Assembly: GCA_020633205.1 (NCBI GenBank)
Contig: JACKEB010000010.1
Coordinates: 248,001 to 312,000, forward strand
Direction: 5' to 3'
DNA: 64,000 bases
Source: Polyangiaceae bacterium
GTDB lineage: Bacteria > Myxococcota_A > Polyangia > Polyangiales > Polyangiaceae
The translations under genes were made by a program, and so were the position numbers. A model generated the notes under the pieces. That model saw nothing but the letters and a program-made list of their open reading frames with translations, was not told the DNA's origin and did no database searches. Shown piece by piece: positions 1 to 9,300 of the stretch (positions are counted from its first letter, which is position 1; every line of letters starts with the position of its first letter).

Positions 1-904
1 CGACTGCCGCGATCCCTGCAGGAGGCGTGGGCGCCGTTTCCTCGACGGTTGGCACGTCGTCATCGGCGCGGCTCTCGTCTCCACCCTGCCCCGGGATGGG
101 CATGGTGTCTCCGAGAGAAATCGGGGCGTCGTCCTCGTCTAGCGCGAACACCTGAACCAACACGGCGGTGATGTTGTCCTCGCCCCCGTGTTCGTTGGCC
201 AGCGTGATCAGGCGGCGGCACGCGAGCGTGAGATCCTCCGTCGAGGTGACCACCTCGCGGATCTCATCGTCGTCGATCATGCCGCTCAAACCGTCGGAGC
301 ACAGAACGTAGAGATCGCCGCTCTTCGCGTCGTCGCTCTGCAGATCGACCGTGACTTGGTCCTGCATGCCGAGGGCGCGGGTGATCACGTTCTTCGGAAG
401 CTCGCTGCGCTGCTCTTCTGTGAGCTCCGGCATCGCGAGCAGGTAGTCATTCACTAGCGAGTGATCGCGGGTCATCTGGGTGATCTCGCCGTCGCGAATG
501 CGGTAGGCACGGCTGTCACCCACGTGACCAATGAACATCTTCTTCTTCTTCTGGCTGAACAGCGCACCTACGACGGTGGTGCCCATGCCTTGGCACTCGC
601 GGGACTGCAGACTGCGTTCGAAGATCTGACGATTCGCGAGACGAATCCCGGTGAGCAAGCGGTTCTCTTCTTCGCTCAGGCGTGAGTCGAAGTGGAACGG
701 CCAGGTCACGTCCTCGTTTGCGGTTGCCCTGAAGAACTCGGCGATGGAATCCGTGGCGATGCGACTCGCAACGTCACCAGCGCGATGGCCCCCCATGCCA
801 TCGGCGACGATGAAGAGCTCGTGGTCATCGAGCACCGCGAAACTATCCTCGTTGTGCTCACGCTGGAGCCCGACGTCGCTGATGCCTGCAGCTTTTGCCC
901 TCAA
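1..904 (-). CDS. PP2C-family Ser/Thr protein phosphatase, C-terminus cut by window edge
   Basis: Metal-dependent phosphatase that would remove phosphate from proteins phosphorylated by Hanks-type kinases, two of which lie in this window. The visible part has the family motifs in order: SDVGLQREHNED near the start, VADGMGGH, GTTVVGA, GHVGDSRAY, TRDHS, TRALG and CSDGLSGM, with the metal-binding aspartates in place. After NITAVLVQVF an acidic Pro-rich linker begins (DEDDAPISLGDTMPIPG), so a further domain or membrane anchor probably follows beyond position 1. I place the start at TTG 904 because TAGCGT lies 7 nt before it and MRAKAAGISDVG is a normal PP2C beginning; GTG 913, in frame with a GGTGAGGG upstream, is the alternative. 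Family assignment is secure; the start is not. Confidence 0.9.
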   Translation of the reverse strand, partial: MRAKAAGISDVGLQREHNEDSFAVLDDHELFIVADGMGGHRAGDVASRIATDSIAEFFRATANEDVTWPFHFDSRLSEEENRLLTGIRLANRQIFERSLQSRECQGMGTTVVGALFSQKKKKMFIGHVGDSRAYRIRDGEITQMTRDHSLVNDYLLAMPELTEEQRSELPKNVITRALGMQDQVTVDLQSDDAKSGDLYVLCSDGLSGMIDDDEIREVVTSTEDLTLACRRLITLANEHGGEDNITAVLVQVFALDEDDAPISLGDTMPIPGQGGDESRADDDVPTVEETAPTPPAGIAAV

Positions 905-911
905 CCGACCC

Positions 912-917
912 ACGCTA
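912..917 (-). promoter_or_regulatory. Putative leaderless -10 element for the PP2C gene
   Basis: TAGCGT ends 7 nt before TTG 904. It matches the TANNNT-N6-8-start layout seen at many genes in this window. Confidence 0.4.
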
Positions 918-1109
918 CGCCCTCACCATCCCAAACGAGCATTCCCTATGCGGGTCTCGTGTTTGTCCGCGGCCAAGCGTGCCTACCTCGAGTGGACGAG
1001 ACAGGGGGATGAACGCCCGCGACGGAATCACATCACACGATTTCACGTGGTCACCTCGAGTGTCAAGCATACACCAGCTCGCGCCAACCCCTCGGAAGAA
1101 CCGCCGATG

Positions 1110-1153
1110 TCTTCAAAGCCGGATCTCTTCAAAGCCGGATCTCTTCAAAGCCG
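1110..1153. repeat. 16-bp direct repeat, two full copies plus a partial third
   Basis: The unit TCTTCAAAGCCGGATC occurs at 1110-1125 and 1126-1141, and its first 12 bases recur at 1142-1153. A degraded version (TCTCCAAAGC) follows about 20 bp later. The 16-bp period is not a multiple of three, which fits a non-coding location. Confidence 0.85.
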
Positions 1154-1310
1154 CAGTCCGGTTCGGCCGATCTCCAAAGCGCAAGCCGGGGCTCGGCGAG
1201 TCCGCAGTTGTTTCCACTCCCCCGACTCGGAGGGGCCGCTCATCGGACGGCATGGTCGACTCGCCACCTGGCCCGCGGTCGTGACACTGGCTGCCTGATT
1301 CGCGTCCCCC

Positions 1311-1333
1311 GGCGCTCAGGCTGCAGCAGCGCC
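1311..1333 (-). terminator. Stem-loop directly after frr, possible terminator
   Basis: On the minus strand GGCGCT pairs with AGCGCC across an 11-nt loop, starting 2 nt after the frr stop codon. No T-run follows, so this is a transcript-end hairpin rather than a classic intrinsic terminator. Confidence 0.4.
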
Positions 1334-1334
1334 C

Positions 1335-1892
1335 TCACACCTCCATGATGTCTTTTTCGCGGGCCGCGACAAACTGATCGACGCTCGCTACCCCCGCACT
1401 CACGACCTCTTCGACCTTCTTCTTGGCGCGCTCTTGGTCGTCCTCGCCGATCTCCCCCTCGTTCTTCAGGTCCGAGAGCATATCGATGGCGTCGTGGCGA
1501 GCTTTACGAATTGCGACCTTGCAATCCTCGCCGTTGCGCTTGGCGAGCTTGGCTAGGTCCCTGCGGCGCTCCTCGCTGAGCGGGGGGATGGGAATGCGAA
1601 TGAGGTCACCATCGGTCTGCGGGTTGAAGCCGAGATCGCTCTCTCGGATGGCGCGCTCGATGGCCTGAACCTGGTTCTTCTCCCAGGGCTTCACGGTGAT
1701 CATCCGCGGCTCAGGCACGGCGACCGATGCCATCTGGGAGATGGGGGTCGACTGGCCGTAGTAGTCGACTCGGATCCCTTCCAGCATTCCCGAGTTCGCG
1801 CGCCCGGTTCGCAGCTTCGCAAGGTCACGCTTCAGTGACTCGTGGGCCTTGGTGATGGCTACCGCCAGCTCGCTGAGCACATCGTCGATCAT
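1335..1892 (-). CDS. frr: Ribosome recycling factor
   Basis: Releases the ribosome from mRNA and deacylated tRNA after termination, acting with EF-G in the cytoplasm. The 185-residue product has the usual RRF length and landmarks: an N-terminal helix ending KLRTGRANSGMLEGIRVDYYG, the domain II segment TPISQMASVAVPEPRMI, then PWEKN, LGFNPQTDGDLIRIPIPPLSEERR and a C-terminal helical bundle. ATG 1892 is chosen because GGAGG lies 5 nt upstream; an in-frame TTG four codons earlier lacks its own site. The gene is not beside pyrH or tsf, its usual neighbours. Assignment is very secure. Confidence 0.97.
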   Translation of the reverse strand: MIDDVLSELAVAITKAHESLKRDLAKLRTGRANSGMLEGIRVDYYGQSTPISQMASVAVPEPRMITVKPWEKNQVQAIERAIRESDLGFNPQTDGDLIRIPIPPLSEERRRDLAKLAKRNGEDCKVAIRKARHDAIDMLSDLKNEGEIGEDDQERAKKKVEEVVSAGVASVDQFVAAREKDIMEV

Positions 1893-2110
1893 CCGATCCT
1901 CCAATGAGGCGAATCTGGGCGATTCGCCGATCAGCGCACACCCCGCTTGGGTGATGTTCGTTCAGTCCTGCGAAGGTGCGCGTCCTGGGCTCGCGCCGCC
2001 GTGGGCGCGCTGTATCTACTGCCCCGCACCTTCAGGGGCGCGAGGTGGCGAGGCTTATAACACCCTGATCCACATATCGCGAGCCGTTAGCGCGCGCCGC
2101 AACCGGGGTA

Positions 2111-2132
2111 CAAAACCAGGCAAAAAGCCTGG
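2111..2132 (-). terminator. Intrinsic terminator of the polyamine operon
   Basis: On the minus strand CCAGGC, a five-T loop and GCCTGG form a perfect 6-bp stem followed by TTTTG. It lies about 80 nt after the nspC stop codon. A second inverted repeat (GATCTTG/CAAGATC, 2133-2160) sits directly before it. Confidence 0.65.
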
Positions 2133-2212
2133 GATCTTGCGCTTCGAGTAGCCCAAGATCGTGCACTGGGCGCGGCGGAGCGCGCGCCTGTGAGGTGCGC
2201 GCTTTGTCTGCG

Positions 2213-3397
2213 CTAGCTGAGGCGGTGCTTGTAGTCGGCGTACCCGAAGCGACGGACCACGCGGCGAGCGTCCCCATCCGCGAGGACGATACTTGGCAAG
2301 CGGACACCATTGAACGTGGTGTTCTTCACCATCGTGTAGTGGGCCATGTCGAGGAACACGAGCTTGGAGCCGACGACCAATGGCTCCGCGAAGGAGTAGT
2401 CTCCGATCACGTCTCCGGCCAGGCAGGTCAGCCCTCCAAGGCGAAAGTCGTGTGCGAGCACACCAGGACGCGCCCCGCCTCTTATTTCCGCACGGTAAGG
2501 CATCTCGAGCACGTCCGGCATGTGGGCCGTGGCGGAAGTATCGAGAATCGCGATCGGGGGCTCACCTGGGATGATGTCCAGCACCGACGCCACCAGCGTT
2601 CCGGTGTTGAGCCCGATCGCCTCCCCCGGTTCGAGGTAGACGTTGACGTTCCAGCGCTCTTTGAAGCCCTTGACCAGGCGGATCAGCAAGTCGACGTCGT
2701 AGTCAGGGCGCGTGATGTGGTGCCCTCCCCCGAAATTCACCCATTTGAGCTTGGGAATGAACTCGCCGAAGCGCTCCTCGAAAGCGGCCAGCGTGCGCTC
2801 GAGGGCGTCGGAGCCTAGCTCGCACAGCGTGTGGAAGTGGAGCCCGTCCAGGAGTTCGATGAGGTCGGGGGTGAGGGCGCTGCGGCGCGTACCGAGGCGC
2901 GAACCTGGAGCACACGGATCGTAGAGTGCCGTCTTCACCTCCGAGTGCTCCGGGTTCACCCGCAGACCCACTTCAATGCCCCGCGCGCGAGCCCGCGCGG
3001 CGAAAAGCCGGAGCTGAGTCGGCGAGTTGACCACCAGGTGGTCCACCAACGGCAAGAGCTCCTGAAAGTCGGCTTCGGAGTAGGCGGGAGCATACGCATG
3101 CACCTCCCCCCCAAATTCCTCTTTGCCGAGACGCGCCTCGTCCGGCGAGCTAGCCGTGATGCCGGGCAGCACCTTGCGGACCTCACTGAAGGTGGACCAC
3201 GCCGCGAACCCCTTCAGCGCGAGCAAGATCTTGCAGCCGGCCTCGCGTTGAACGCGGCCGAGCACTTCGAGGTTTTGTCTCAGCTTGCCCAGATCGATGA
3301 CGTAGGCGGGCGTCTCCACCTGGGAGACGTCAGTGCCAGGGTCGCAGGGCTGAGCCCAGGGGATGTCGCTCTCCCCCGCGTGAGTGTCTGCGCCCAC
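2213..3397 (-). CDS. nspC: Carboxynorspermidine/carboxyspermidine decarboxylase
   Basis: PLP-dependent fold-III decarboxylase that converts carboxy(nor)spermidine to (nor)spermidine, the last step of the aspartate-semialdehyde polyamine route. The 394-residue protein begins its domain with VETPAYVIDLGKLRQN and has the PLP-lysine segment ILLALKGFAAWS, the glycine-rich GGGHHIT, EPGEAIGLNTG, the C-terminal GLTCLAGDVIGDYSF with the catalytic cysteine, and DMAHYTMVKNTTFNG. Start is GTG 3397, one base after the stop of the upstream dehydrogenase, with GAGGAG about 8 nt before it, so the two are translated together. The same operon makes both enzymes of the pathway; the substrate (putrescine or diaminopropane derived) cannot be told from sequence. 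Confidence 0.93.
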   Translation of the reverse strand: MGADTHAGESDIPWAQPCDPGTDVSQVETPAYVIDLGKLRQNLEVLGRVQREAGCKILLALKGFAAWSTFSEVRKVLPGITASSPDEARLGKEEFGGEVHAYAPAYSEADFQELLPLVDHLVVNSPTQLRLFAARARARGIEVGLRVNPEHSEVKTALYDPCAPGSRLGTRRSALTPDLIELLDGLHFHTLCELGSDALERTLAAFEERFGEFIPKLKWVNFGGGHHITRPDYDVDLLIRLVKGFKERWNVNVYLEPGEAIGLNTGTLVASVLDIIPGEPPIAILDTSATAHMPDVLEMPYRAEIRGGARPGVLAHDFRLGGLTCLAGDVIGDYSFAEPLVVGSKLVFLDMAHYTMVKNTTFNGVRLPSIVLADGDARRVVRRFGYADYKHRLS

Positions 3398-3398
3398 G

Positions 3399-4586
3399 TC
3401 AGCGCTCCTCGACGTGCCACGGCAGCCCGTGCTTGCCCAGCGCCTCGAGGAAGGGCTCGGGATCCAGCTGCTCCATGTTGAACACGCCTTGGCCCTGCCA
3501 CTTCTTGGTGAGCATCATCATCGCACCAACCATGGCAGGTACGCCGGTGGTGTAGCTGATGGCTTGAGAGCGTACCTCGCGGTAACACTCCGCGTGATCG
3601 CAGATGTTGTAGATGAAGACGCGCTTGGGCTTGCCGTCCTTCTTGCCCTCGATCAAGCAGCCAATGCTGGTCTTGCCCGTGTAGTTCTTCGCGAGCGACG
3701 CCGGGTCAGGTAGCAGCGCCTTCAGGAACTGGATGGGTACGATCTTCTGTCCCTGGAAATCGATGGGTTCGATGCTGGTCATGCCGACGTTCTGCAGCAC
3801 GTTGAGGTGCGTGATGTACTTCTCGCCGAAGGTCATCCAGAAGCGGATCCGTTTCAGACCCTTGATGTTCTGGCACAGCGACTCTAATTCCTCGTGGTAA
3901 AGCACATAGGCGCGCCTCACCCCCACCCCCGGGAAATCGAAATCCTGGTGGATACTCAGAGGCGCGATCTCTTTCCACTCACCCGCCTCCCAGTAACGGC
4001 CGTTCTGGGTGATCTCGCGGATGTTGATCTCGGGGTTGAAGTTGGTCGCGAAGGCGTGACCATGGTCTCCACCATTGCAGTCGAGGATGTCGATGGTGTC
4101 GATCTCGTCGAACAGCTTCTTTTGCGCATAAGCGCAGAAGATGTTCGTCACCCCCGGATCGAAACCGCTCCCGAGCAGGGCCATGATGCCCGCCTCTTTG
4201 AAGCGATCCTGGTACGCCCACTGCCACTTGTATTCGAACTTGGCGACATCCGGCGGCTCGTAGTTCGCTGTGTCGAGGTAGTCGACCTTCCGCGCGAGGC
4301 AGGCGTCCATCAGCGCGAGGTCCTGATACGGCAGGGCGACGTTGAGCAGCAGATCCGGCTTGACCTCGTCGAGCAGCTTGATGGTGTTCTCCGGGTTGTC
4401 GGCATCCAGCGCGCGCACCTCGATGTCGCGCCCCGTGAGTTCCTTCACCTCGGCGGCAATCGCCTCGCAGCGCGAGAGAGTGCGGCTAGCCAGCACGATC
4501 TCGCTGAAGACCTCGGGGACCTGAGCACACTTGTGCACCACCACCTTGCCGACACCGCCTGCGCCGACGATCAGAACCTTGCTCAT
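3399..4586 (-). CDS. Carboxynorspermidine/carboxyspermidine dehydrogenase (saccharopine dehydrogenase family)
   Basis: Reductively condenses aspartate semialdehyde with a diamine to give the substrate of the NspC enzyme encoded next. The 395-residue protein starts with a Rossmann motif (VLIVGAGGVGKVVVHKCA), continues with the saccharopine-dehydrogenase-like segments LLNVALPYQDLALMDACL, VDYLDTANYE and GSGFDPGVTNIFCAYA, and has DCNGGDHGHAFATNFNPEINIRE, which is typical of this subfamily. ATG 4586 is preceded by GGAGGAACG, a strong ribosome site. It is the first gene of a two-gene operon with a 1-nt gap to nspC. The pairing makes the pathway call more secure than either gene alone. Confidence 0.93.
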   Translation of the reverse strand: MSKVLIVGAGGVGKVVVHKCAQVPEVFSEIVLASRTLSRCEAIAAEVKELTGRDIEVRALDADNPENTIKLLDEVKPDLLLNVALPYQDLALMDACLARKVDYLDTANYEPPDVAKFEYKWQWAYQDRFKEAGIMALLGSGFDPGVTNIFCAYAQKKLFDEIDTIDILDCNGGDHGHAFATNFNPEINIREITQNGRYWEAGEWKEIAPLSIHQDFDFPGVGVRRAYVLYHEELESLCQNIKGLKRIRFWMTFGEKYITHLNVLQNVGMTSIEPIDFQGQKIVPIQFLKALLPDPASLAKNYTGKTSIGCLIEGKKDGKPKRVFIYNICDHAECYREVRSQAISYTTGVPAMVGAMMMLTKKWQGQGVFNMEQLDPEPFLEALGKHGLPWHVEER

Positions 4587-4708
4587 CGTTCCTCCACTGG
4601 ATTCCTAGGGCCTTCCCTGGCTTCCGCTGTGCGCGAGCCTAGCGAGAAGACGGCCGCGGACATGCCACATGTTCGTGACGCGGTCGAGCCTTCAGCGGTG
4701 GCCAGACT

Positions 4709-6025
4709 TCAGGGCGCCAACACACATGCAGCGCCGAAGAACTCGCGGATCTCCTGGCTGCGAGCCAGAGCGTCTTTTCGCCCCAACTCGATCAAGCGCT
4801 CGGCGAAACCGCCATCGAACAACAGGTACGCGGCCCAGTCAGCCTGGGACCCACGCGCCACGCCAAGCAGCCAGCGCGGGATGCGCGACAGTCGCCAGGA
4901 ATCCAAATGGCGGTGCAGGTGCTCGGTAGCGATTGCCCCTAGATCCTCCGAGGGGCTGAAGACCAACGTTTCGATGCGTCGATAGGGCGCGCCTCGGGAG
5001 TCGACCAACAGGCGCTCCACCTCAGCGAAGCTTTGGGCCGGGAGCGCCTGCTCCAGCACCGCGACCAAGTGATTGAAGCGTTTTAGCACCGCGAGGTCAT
5101 ACACGACCTGATCGAGCAACAGCGCGTTCATCACTTTTCCCGCAAGGAAAAATAGGCTCGGGTATTCGTTGATCTCTACCGGGGGTTCCAGGCCCTCTTC
5201 ACGGGTACCGGAGAGCGTGATCACTACTAGCCGGTCGGAACCCGCACGAATCGCAGGTGAGATGGGCGTGTTGAAGCGCAGGCCACCATCGCAGTAGTAG
5301 GAGGCGCCGATGCGCCGGGCGGGGAACAACAGCGGGATCGCGGCAGATGCCAGCACGTGCTCATCACCGATCTGGCCTACTTCCGCACGGCGACGCGGGT
5401 CGCGAGAGGGGCGAAAATCTGCTGCGGGAGCGACCTCGGAGAAGATAGTGGTCTTGCCGGTGGCGACATCGAGGGCCGCGACCAAGAGCGCCAAGGTGCG
5501 CCCGGCGTCGACGTTGTCGTGGAGCGACTCCCACTCGATACTGCCTGCGATCATCGCCTCGAGCGGTCGCGGATCCAGCAGCGAGCGACCAAAGTGCTCC
5601 TGGTCTTGCCCTCCGTTGCTGCTGCGGCGCAGGCCCGCACGCAAAGAAAGAAAGCCCAGAGGATCGAACTGCAGATGGCGTTCGATCTCCAGGCTGGTCC
5701 AGGTGTGGCGCAAGCGCTCGATGTCTAGATCCGCGCGGTGAGTGTTGGCAGCGAGATAGGCCGCATTGATCGCGCCAACGCTGGTCCCCGCGAAGACGCG
5801 AAACGGAGACGGGCGGTGCACCGGCGTACGCAGCGCCTCGACAATGCCCTCGACGACCCCGACCTCGTAAGCGCCACGCATCCCACCGCCGCTCAGCACC
5901 AGACCAATGCGTGGCTCCTGCGCCACCGGCACGATGCTGGGACGCATGCTGCTGCGCGGACCAACGCTCGCCGGCGGCTCGCTCGTTTGAGCGAGTTTCG
6001 GCCGCGTGGAGGGAGGCGCGCTCAC
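4709..6025 (-). CDS. Patatin-like phospholipase
   Basis: Acyl hydrolase with a Ser-Asp dyad, expected to cleave acyl groups from phospholipids or related lipids. The 438-residue protein has a disordered N-terminus of about 55 residues, then the oxyanion motif GLVLSGGGMRGAYEVGV, the nucleophile elbow GTSVGAINAAYLA, and the catalytic Asp in YCDGGLRFNTPI. The C-terminal 150 residues are helical with no recognised domain. I choose GTG 6025 because GGGAGAGGGT lies just upstream; TTG 6037 is in frame but has no site. No signal peptide is visible. The gene is divergent from addB, with 158 bp between the starts. Confidence 0.9.
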   Translation of the reverse strand: MSAPPSTRPKLAQTSEPPASVGPRSSMRPSIVPVAQEPRIGLVLSGGGMRGAYEVGVVEGIVEALRTPVHRPSPFRVFAGTSVGAINAAYLAANTHRADLDIERLRHTWTSLEIERHLQFDPLGFLSLRAGLRRSSNGGQDQEHFGRSLLDPRPLEAMIAGSIEWESLHDNVDAGRTLALLVAALDVATGKTTIFSEVAPAADFRPSRDPRRRAEVGQIGDEHVLASAAIPLLFPARRIGASYYCDGGLRFNTPISPAIRAGSDRLVVITLSGTREEGLEPPVEINEYPSLFFLAGKVMNALLLDQVVYDLAVLKRFNHLVAVLEQALPAQSFAEVERLLVDSRGAPYRRIETLVFSPSEDLGAIATEHLHRHLDSWRLSRIPRWLLGVARGSQADWAAYLLFDGGFAERLIELGRKDALARSQEIREFFGAACVLAP

Positions 6026-6183
6026 ACCCTCTCCCAATCACCGCGAGTGCAGTTCCGCGCCCGAGCTCGTGGCTCTGTCGACCTCGATTGGTGCGACGCG
6101 CAGCGCATCCTTCGCATCATAGCCGAGGTACGGTTCGCTGCGCGCTGGTCATTAGTGGACATCGAGCGGTAATAGGAGACGTC

Positions 6184-6326
6184 GTGCCTGAAAGAGACGT
6201 GCCTGAAAGAGCCGCAGTGCCTGAAAGAGCCGCAGTGTCTGAAAGAGCCGCAGTGCCTGAAAGAGCCGCAGTGCCTGAAAGAGCTGCAGTGTCTGAAAGC
6301 GTGCCTAAAGGAGCTGCAGTGCCCGA
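6184..6326 (+). repeat. 18-bp tandem repeat at the 5' end of addB
   Basis: The unit GTGCCTGAAAGAGCCGCA is repeated about seven times, with single-base variants and two shortened copies (15 and 12 bp), so the reading frame is kept. It encodes VPERAA/VSERAA. Every unit begins with GTG, so several in-frame start codons exist in a row. Confidence 0.9.
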
Positions 6327-9300
6327 GTCGCGCCATCAACTCTGGGTGTCCCACCGGGCTGAGAGCCGCCTCGCTCGTGCCCACGAGTGGTTGAACGGCC
6401 ACGGTGAGGTAGCGAAGCTCTTACTGGTTGGCTCGCCGCTGGCGCTGTCGCGACTGGTACATCGGAGCCTGCGGGAACCGCGCTCTGAGCCAAGCACCCA
6501 GGACGGCAGGGCAAGCTTTGGCTGGCAGCGCCACAGCTTGGCGAGCCTCGCAGGCGTACTAGCGGAGGCGGACCTCGCAGCCCAGCAGCAGCTCCCCGCA
6601 ACCGAGCTTGGACTCGAAGCGGCCGCCTGCCGTGTGATCGCGGAGCTGAGCACCGAGGGCCGTCTCGGGCGCTTCACTGGCGTGGGCCAGCGCCCGGGGC
6701 TGCCTCGAGCATTGGTTCGCACGTTCAATGACCTCGAACTCGGCAGGCTGAGTCTGAGCGAGCTCGAAGGGCCAGCGCCGGACCTCGTGAGGCTGTTGAT
6801 GCGCCTCGAACAAGAACTCAAGAGGCTCTCCCTCGTGACCCGCGCTCAGGTGCTCGCCCTCGCGACCGAGGCCCTCGCCACCGCGCCACTCGAGTACGGC
6901 GCGGTGTTGCTGATCGATCCGAAGATCCACCACGCTGCGGAGGCCGAGCTGCTGCGTGCCTTGGGGGAGCGGCTCCCCTGCTGCGTTGTATTTCCCCACG
7001 GCGATAAGCAAACGGAGGACTGGCTTGTTGACGCGTTCGGGGTGTCCCCCGAGTATCTGGAGAGCGACGCGGCCGGCACGAGCCTCGACCGACTACAGCT
7101 CGAGCTCTTCAACCCGAGAGAGCTGCCGCTCGGCGAGATCGAGGCTGAGGTCAAGATCCTGAGCGCCCCTGGGGAGAACCGTGAATGCGTAGAGATCGCT
7201 CGGCAGATCCTCGAGTTCGCAGCCCAGGGAGTCGCGTTCGAGCGCGTCGCAGTGCTGCTCCGGAGCCCGCAGAATTACGCGCCACACATCAGCGAAGCGC
7301 TCACCCGCGCAGGTATCCCTCATCACCTGGCCCGCGGTCTCCAGCGGCCCGACCCGGCGGGGCGAGGCCTATTGGCCCTCCTCGCTTGCCGCGCGGAAGG
7401 GCTTAGCGCAGCGCGCTTCTCCGAGTACCTTTCCCTGGGGTGCGCCAGGCCTGCCACCACAGCCCAAGGCTTGGACACCTGGGCAGCGCCGGCCGACGAA
7501 CACGGCTTGGCACCGAGCGCAGCGCCCCCTGACGCGGAACCGACCGAAGGTGAGCTGCTCGAAGCGGCCCGGGACCAAAACCTGGACGCCAGTGGGACAC
7601 GCCCGGCGCCTCGCCGCTGGGAGCGACTGCTCAATGAAGCGGCGGTGATCGGCGGCGCCTCGCGCTGGAGGCGACGGCTCAAGGGTGAGGCAGAGCGACT
7701 GGAACTAGCCAGCGCCGAGAGTGAGCACGAAGCCGAACGCTCCCGGCTGTCCCGCGACGCAAAGTCCCTACGTGACTTGGCGGAGTTCGCGCTCCCGATC
7801 ATCGATCTGTTGGAGGCGCTGCCTGACAGCGCCCGCTGGGGCGACTGGCTGGAGAAGCTACGTGAGCTGGCTGCGGGCGCGCTGGAAACCCCGACGCGCG
7901 TGCTGCAGCTGTTGTCTGAGCTGGATCCAATGGGCGCAGTTGGCCCGGTCTCGATTCATGAGGTTCAACTCGTGCTCGCCGCGCGCCTCGGTCAACTCGC
8001 GGGGCGCCCGGGCGGCTCGCCGGCGGGTAAGGTCTTCGTCTCGAGCGTCGACGATGCGCGCGGTTTGAGCTTTGAAGCGGTCTTCGTTCCCGGTCTAGCG
8101 GAGAAGCTCTTTCCGCACAAAGTCGCCGAGGATCCGCTCCTGCTCGATGCCGCGCGGCAACATCATCCCCAGCTAGCTAGAAACGAGCAGCGCGTCGGGG
8201 TCGAGCGCTCCATGTTGCACCTCGCCGTCGGCGCAGCGAGCCGCCGGGTCGTGTTCAGCTATCCTCGCGTGGACATGGAGCGCGCCCGCCCGCGGGTACC
8301 GTCGTTCTACGCACTGGAGGTCGTGCGTGCCGCTAGCGGTCACCTGCCTAGCTTTGAAGAGCTCGCCCAGCGCGCCCGGGACGCGTCTCACGGTCGCATG
8401 GGTTGGCCTGCCCCAGAGCGCCCGGAGCTGGCGATCGATGACGCGGAGTACGACCTCGCGCTGCTCGAGAGCTGTCTCGGCTCTCACGAGGCGGAAGCGC
8501 GCAAGGGTGCCGCGGGCTACTTGGTGAGCGCGAACCCTCACCTGGGACGCGCGCTGCGTTTCCGCGCGAGACGCTGGAACCTCAAGACCTGGCGCGGCGC
8601 GGACGGTCTGGTGGATCCGAGCCCGGCGGCGCGCGACGCGCTGGCGCTTCATCGAATCGAAGCACGTCCGTATTCTGCCACGGCGCTCGAGCACTTCTCG
8701 GCTTGCCCCTACCGCTTCTACTTGTCGGCGGTACTCCGCCTCTCGCCGCGGGAGACGGCAGCGCGAGCAGAGCGCCTTGATGCGTTGACTCGGGGCCGCC
8801 TGATCCACGAGGTACAGCAAGCGGTCGCCGAGACGTTGCGTTCGAGCGGACGCCTACCGCTGGTCCCCGAAAGGCTTCAAGAGGCGACGGAGCTGATGGA
8901 GGCCTCGCTCGCTCAAGCGGAGGCGCGCTACCGCGAGCAGCTCGCTCCCGCCATCGATCGAGTATGGGGCGACGGCATCGAAGAGATAGCGGGCGACTTG
9001 CGGGGCTGGCTAGAGCAGCTCGCCCTGGACCACGACTGGCAACCCATCCACTTCGAGTTGGCGTTCGGTATTCGCCGCTCCGATCGCGATCAAGGCAGCC
9101 GCCTCGAACCTGTCAAATTGAGCTGTGGGATCCTGCTTCGAGGCGCCATCGACAGCGTCGAGCGAGCTCGCGGGGGGGGAGAGGAAACGCTGCGCGCGAC
9201 GGACTACAAGACGGGGGCCCCGTTGGACGTGCGCCGCACCGCGCTCCCGGAGAACCGCGGGCAGTTCGCGATCCGCGGCGGGCGGACGCTGCAGCCACTC

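Larger units (their letters stand above)
914..1334. other. Intergenic region without a gene, contains a 16-bp direct repeat
   Basis: This 421-bp gap separates frr from the downstream phosphatase gene. Short open frames here have no family signature and cross the direct repeat at 1110-1153, so I call none. It probably carries the 3' end of the frr transcript. Confidence 0.6.

Noticed and set aside
5911..6183. Longer AddB N-terminus from 5911
   Set aside because: The extra 91 residues are antisense to the patatin gene; AGGAG before GTG 6184 marks the start.
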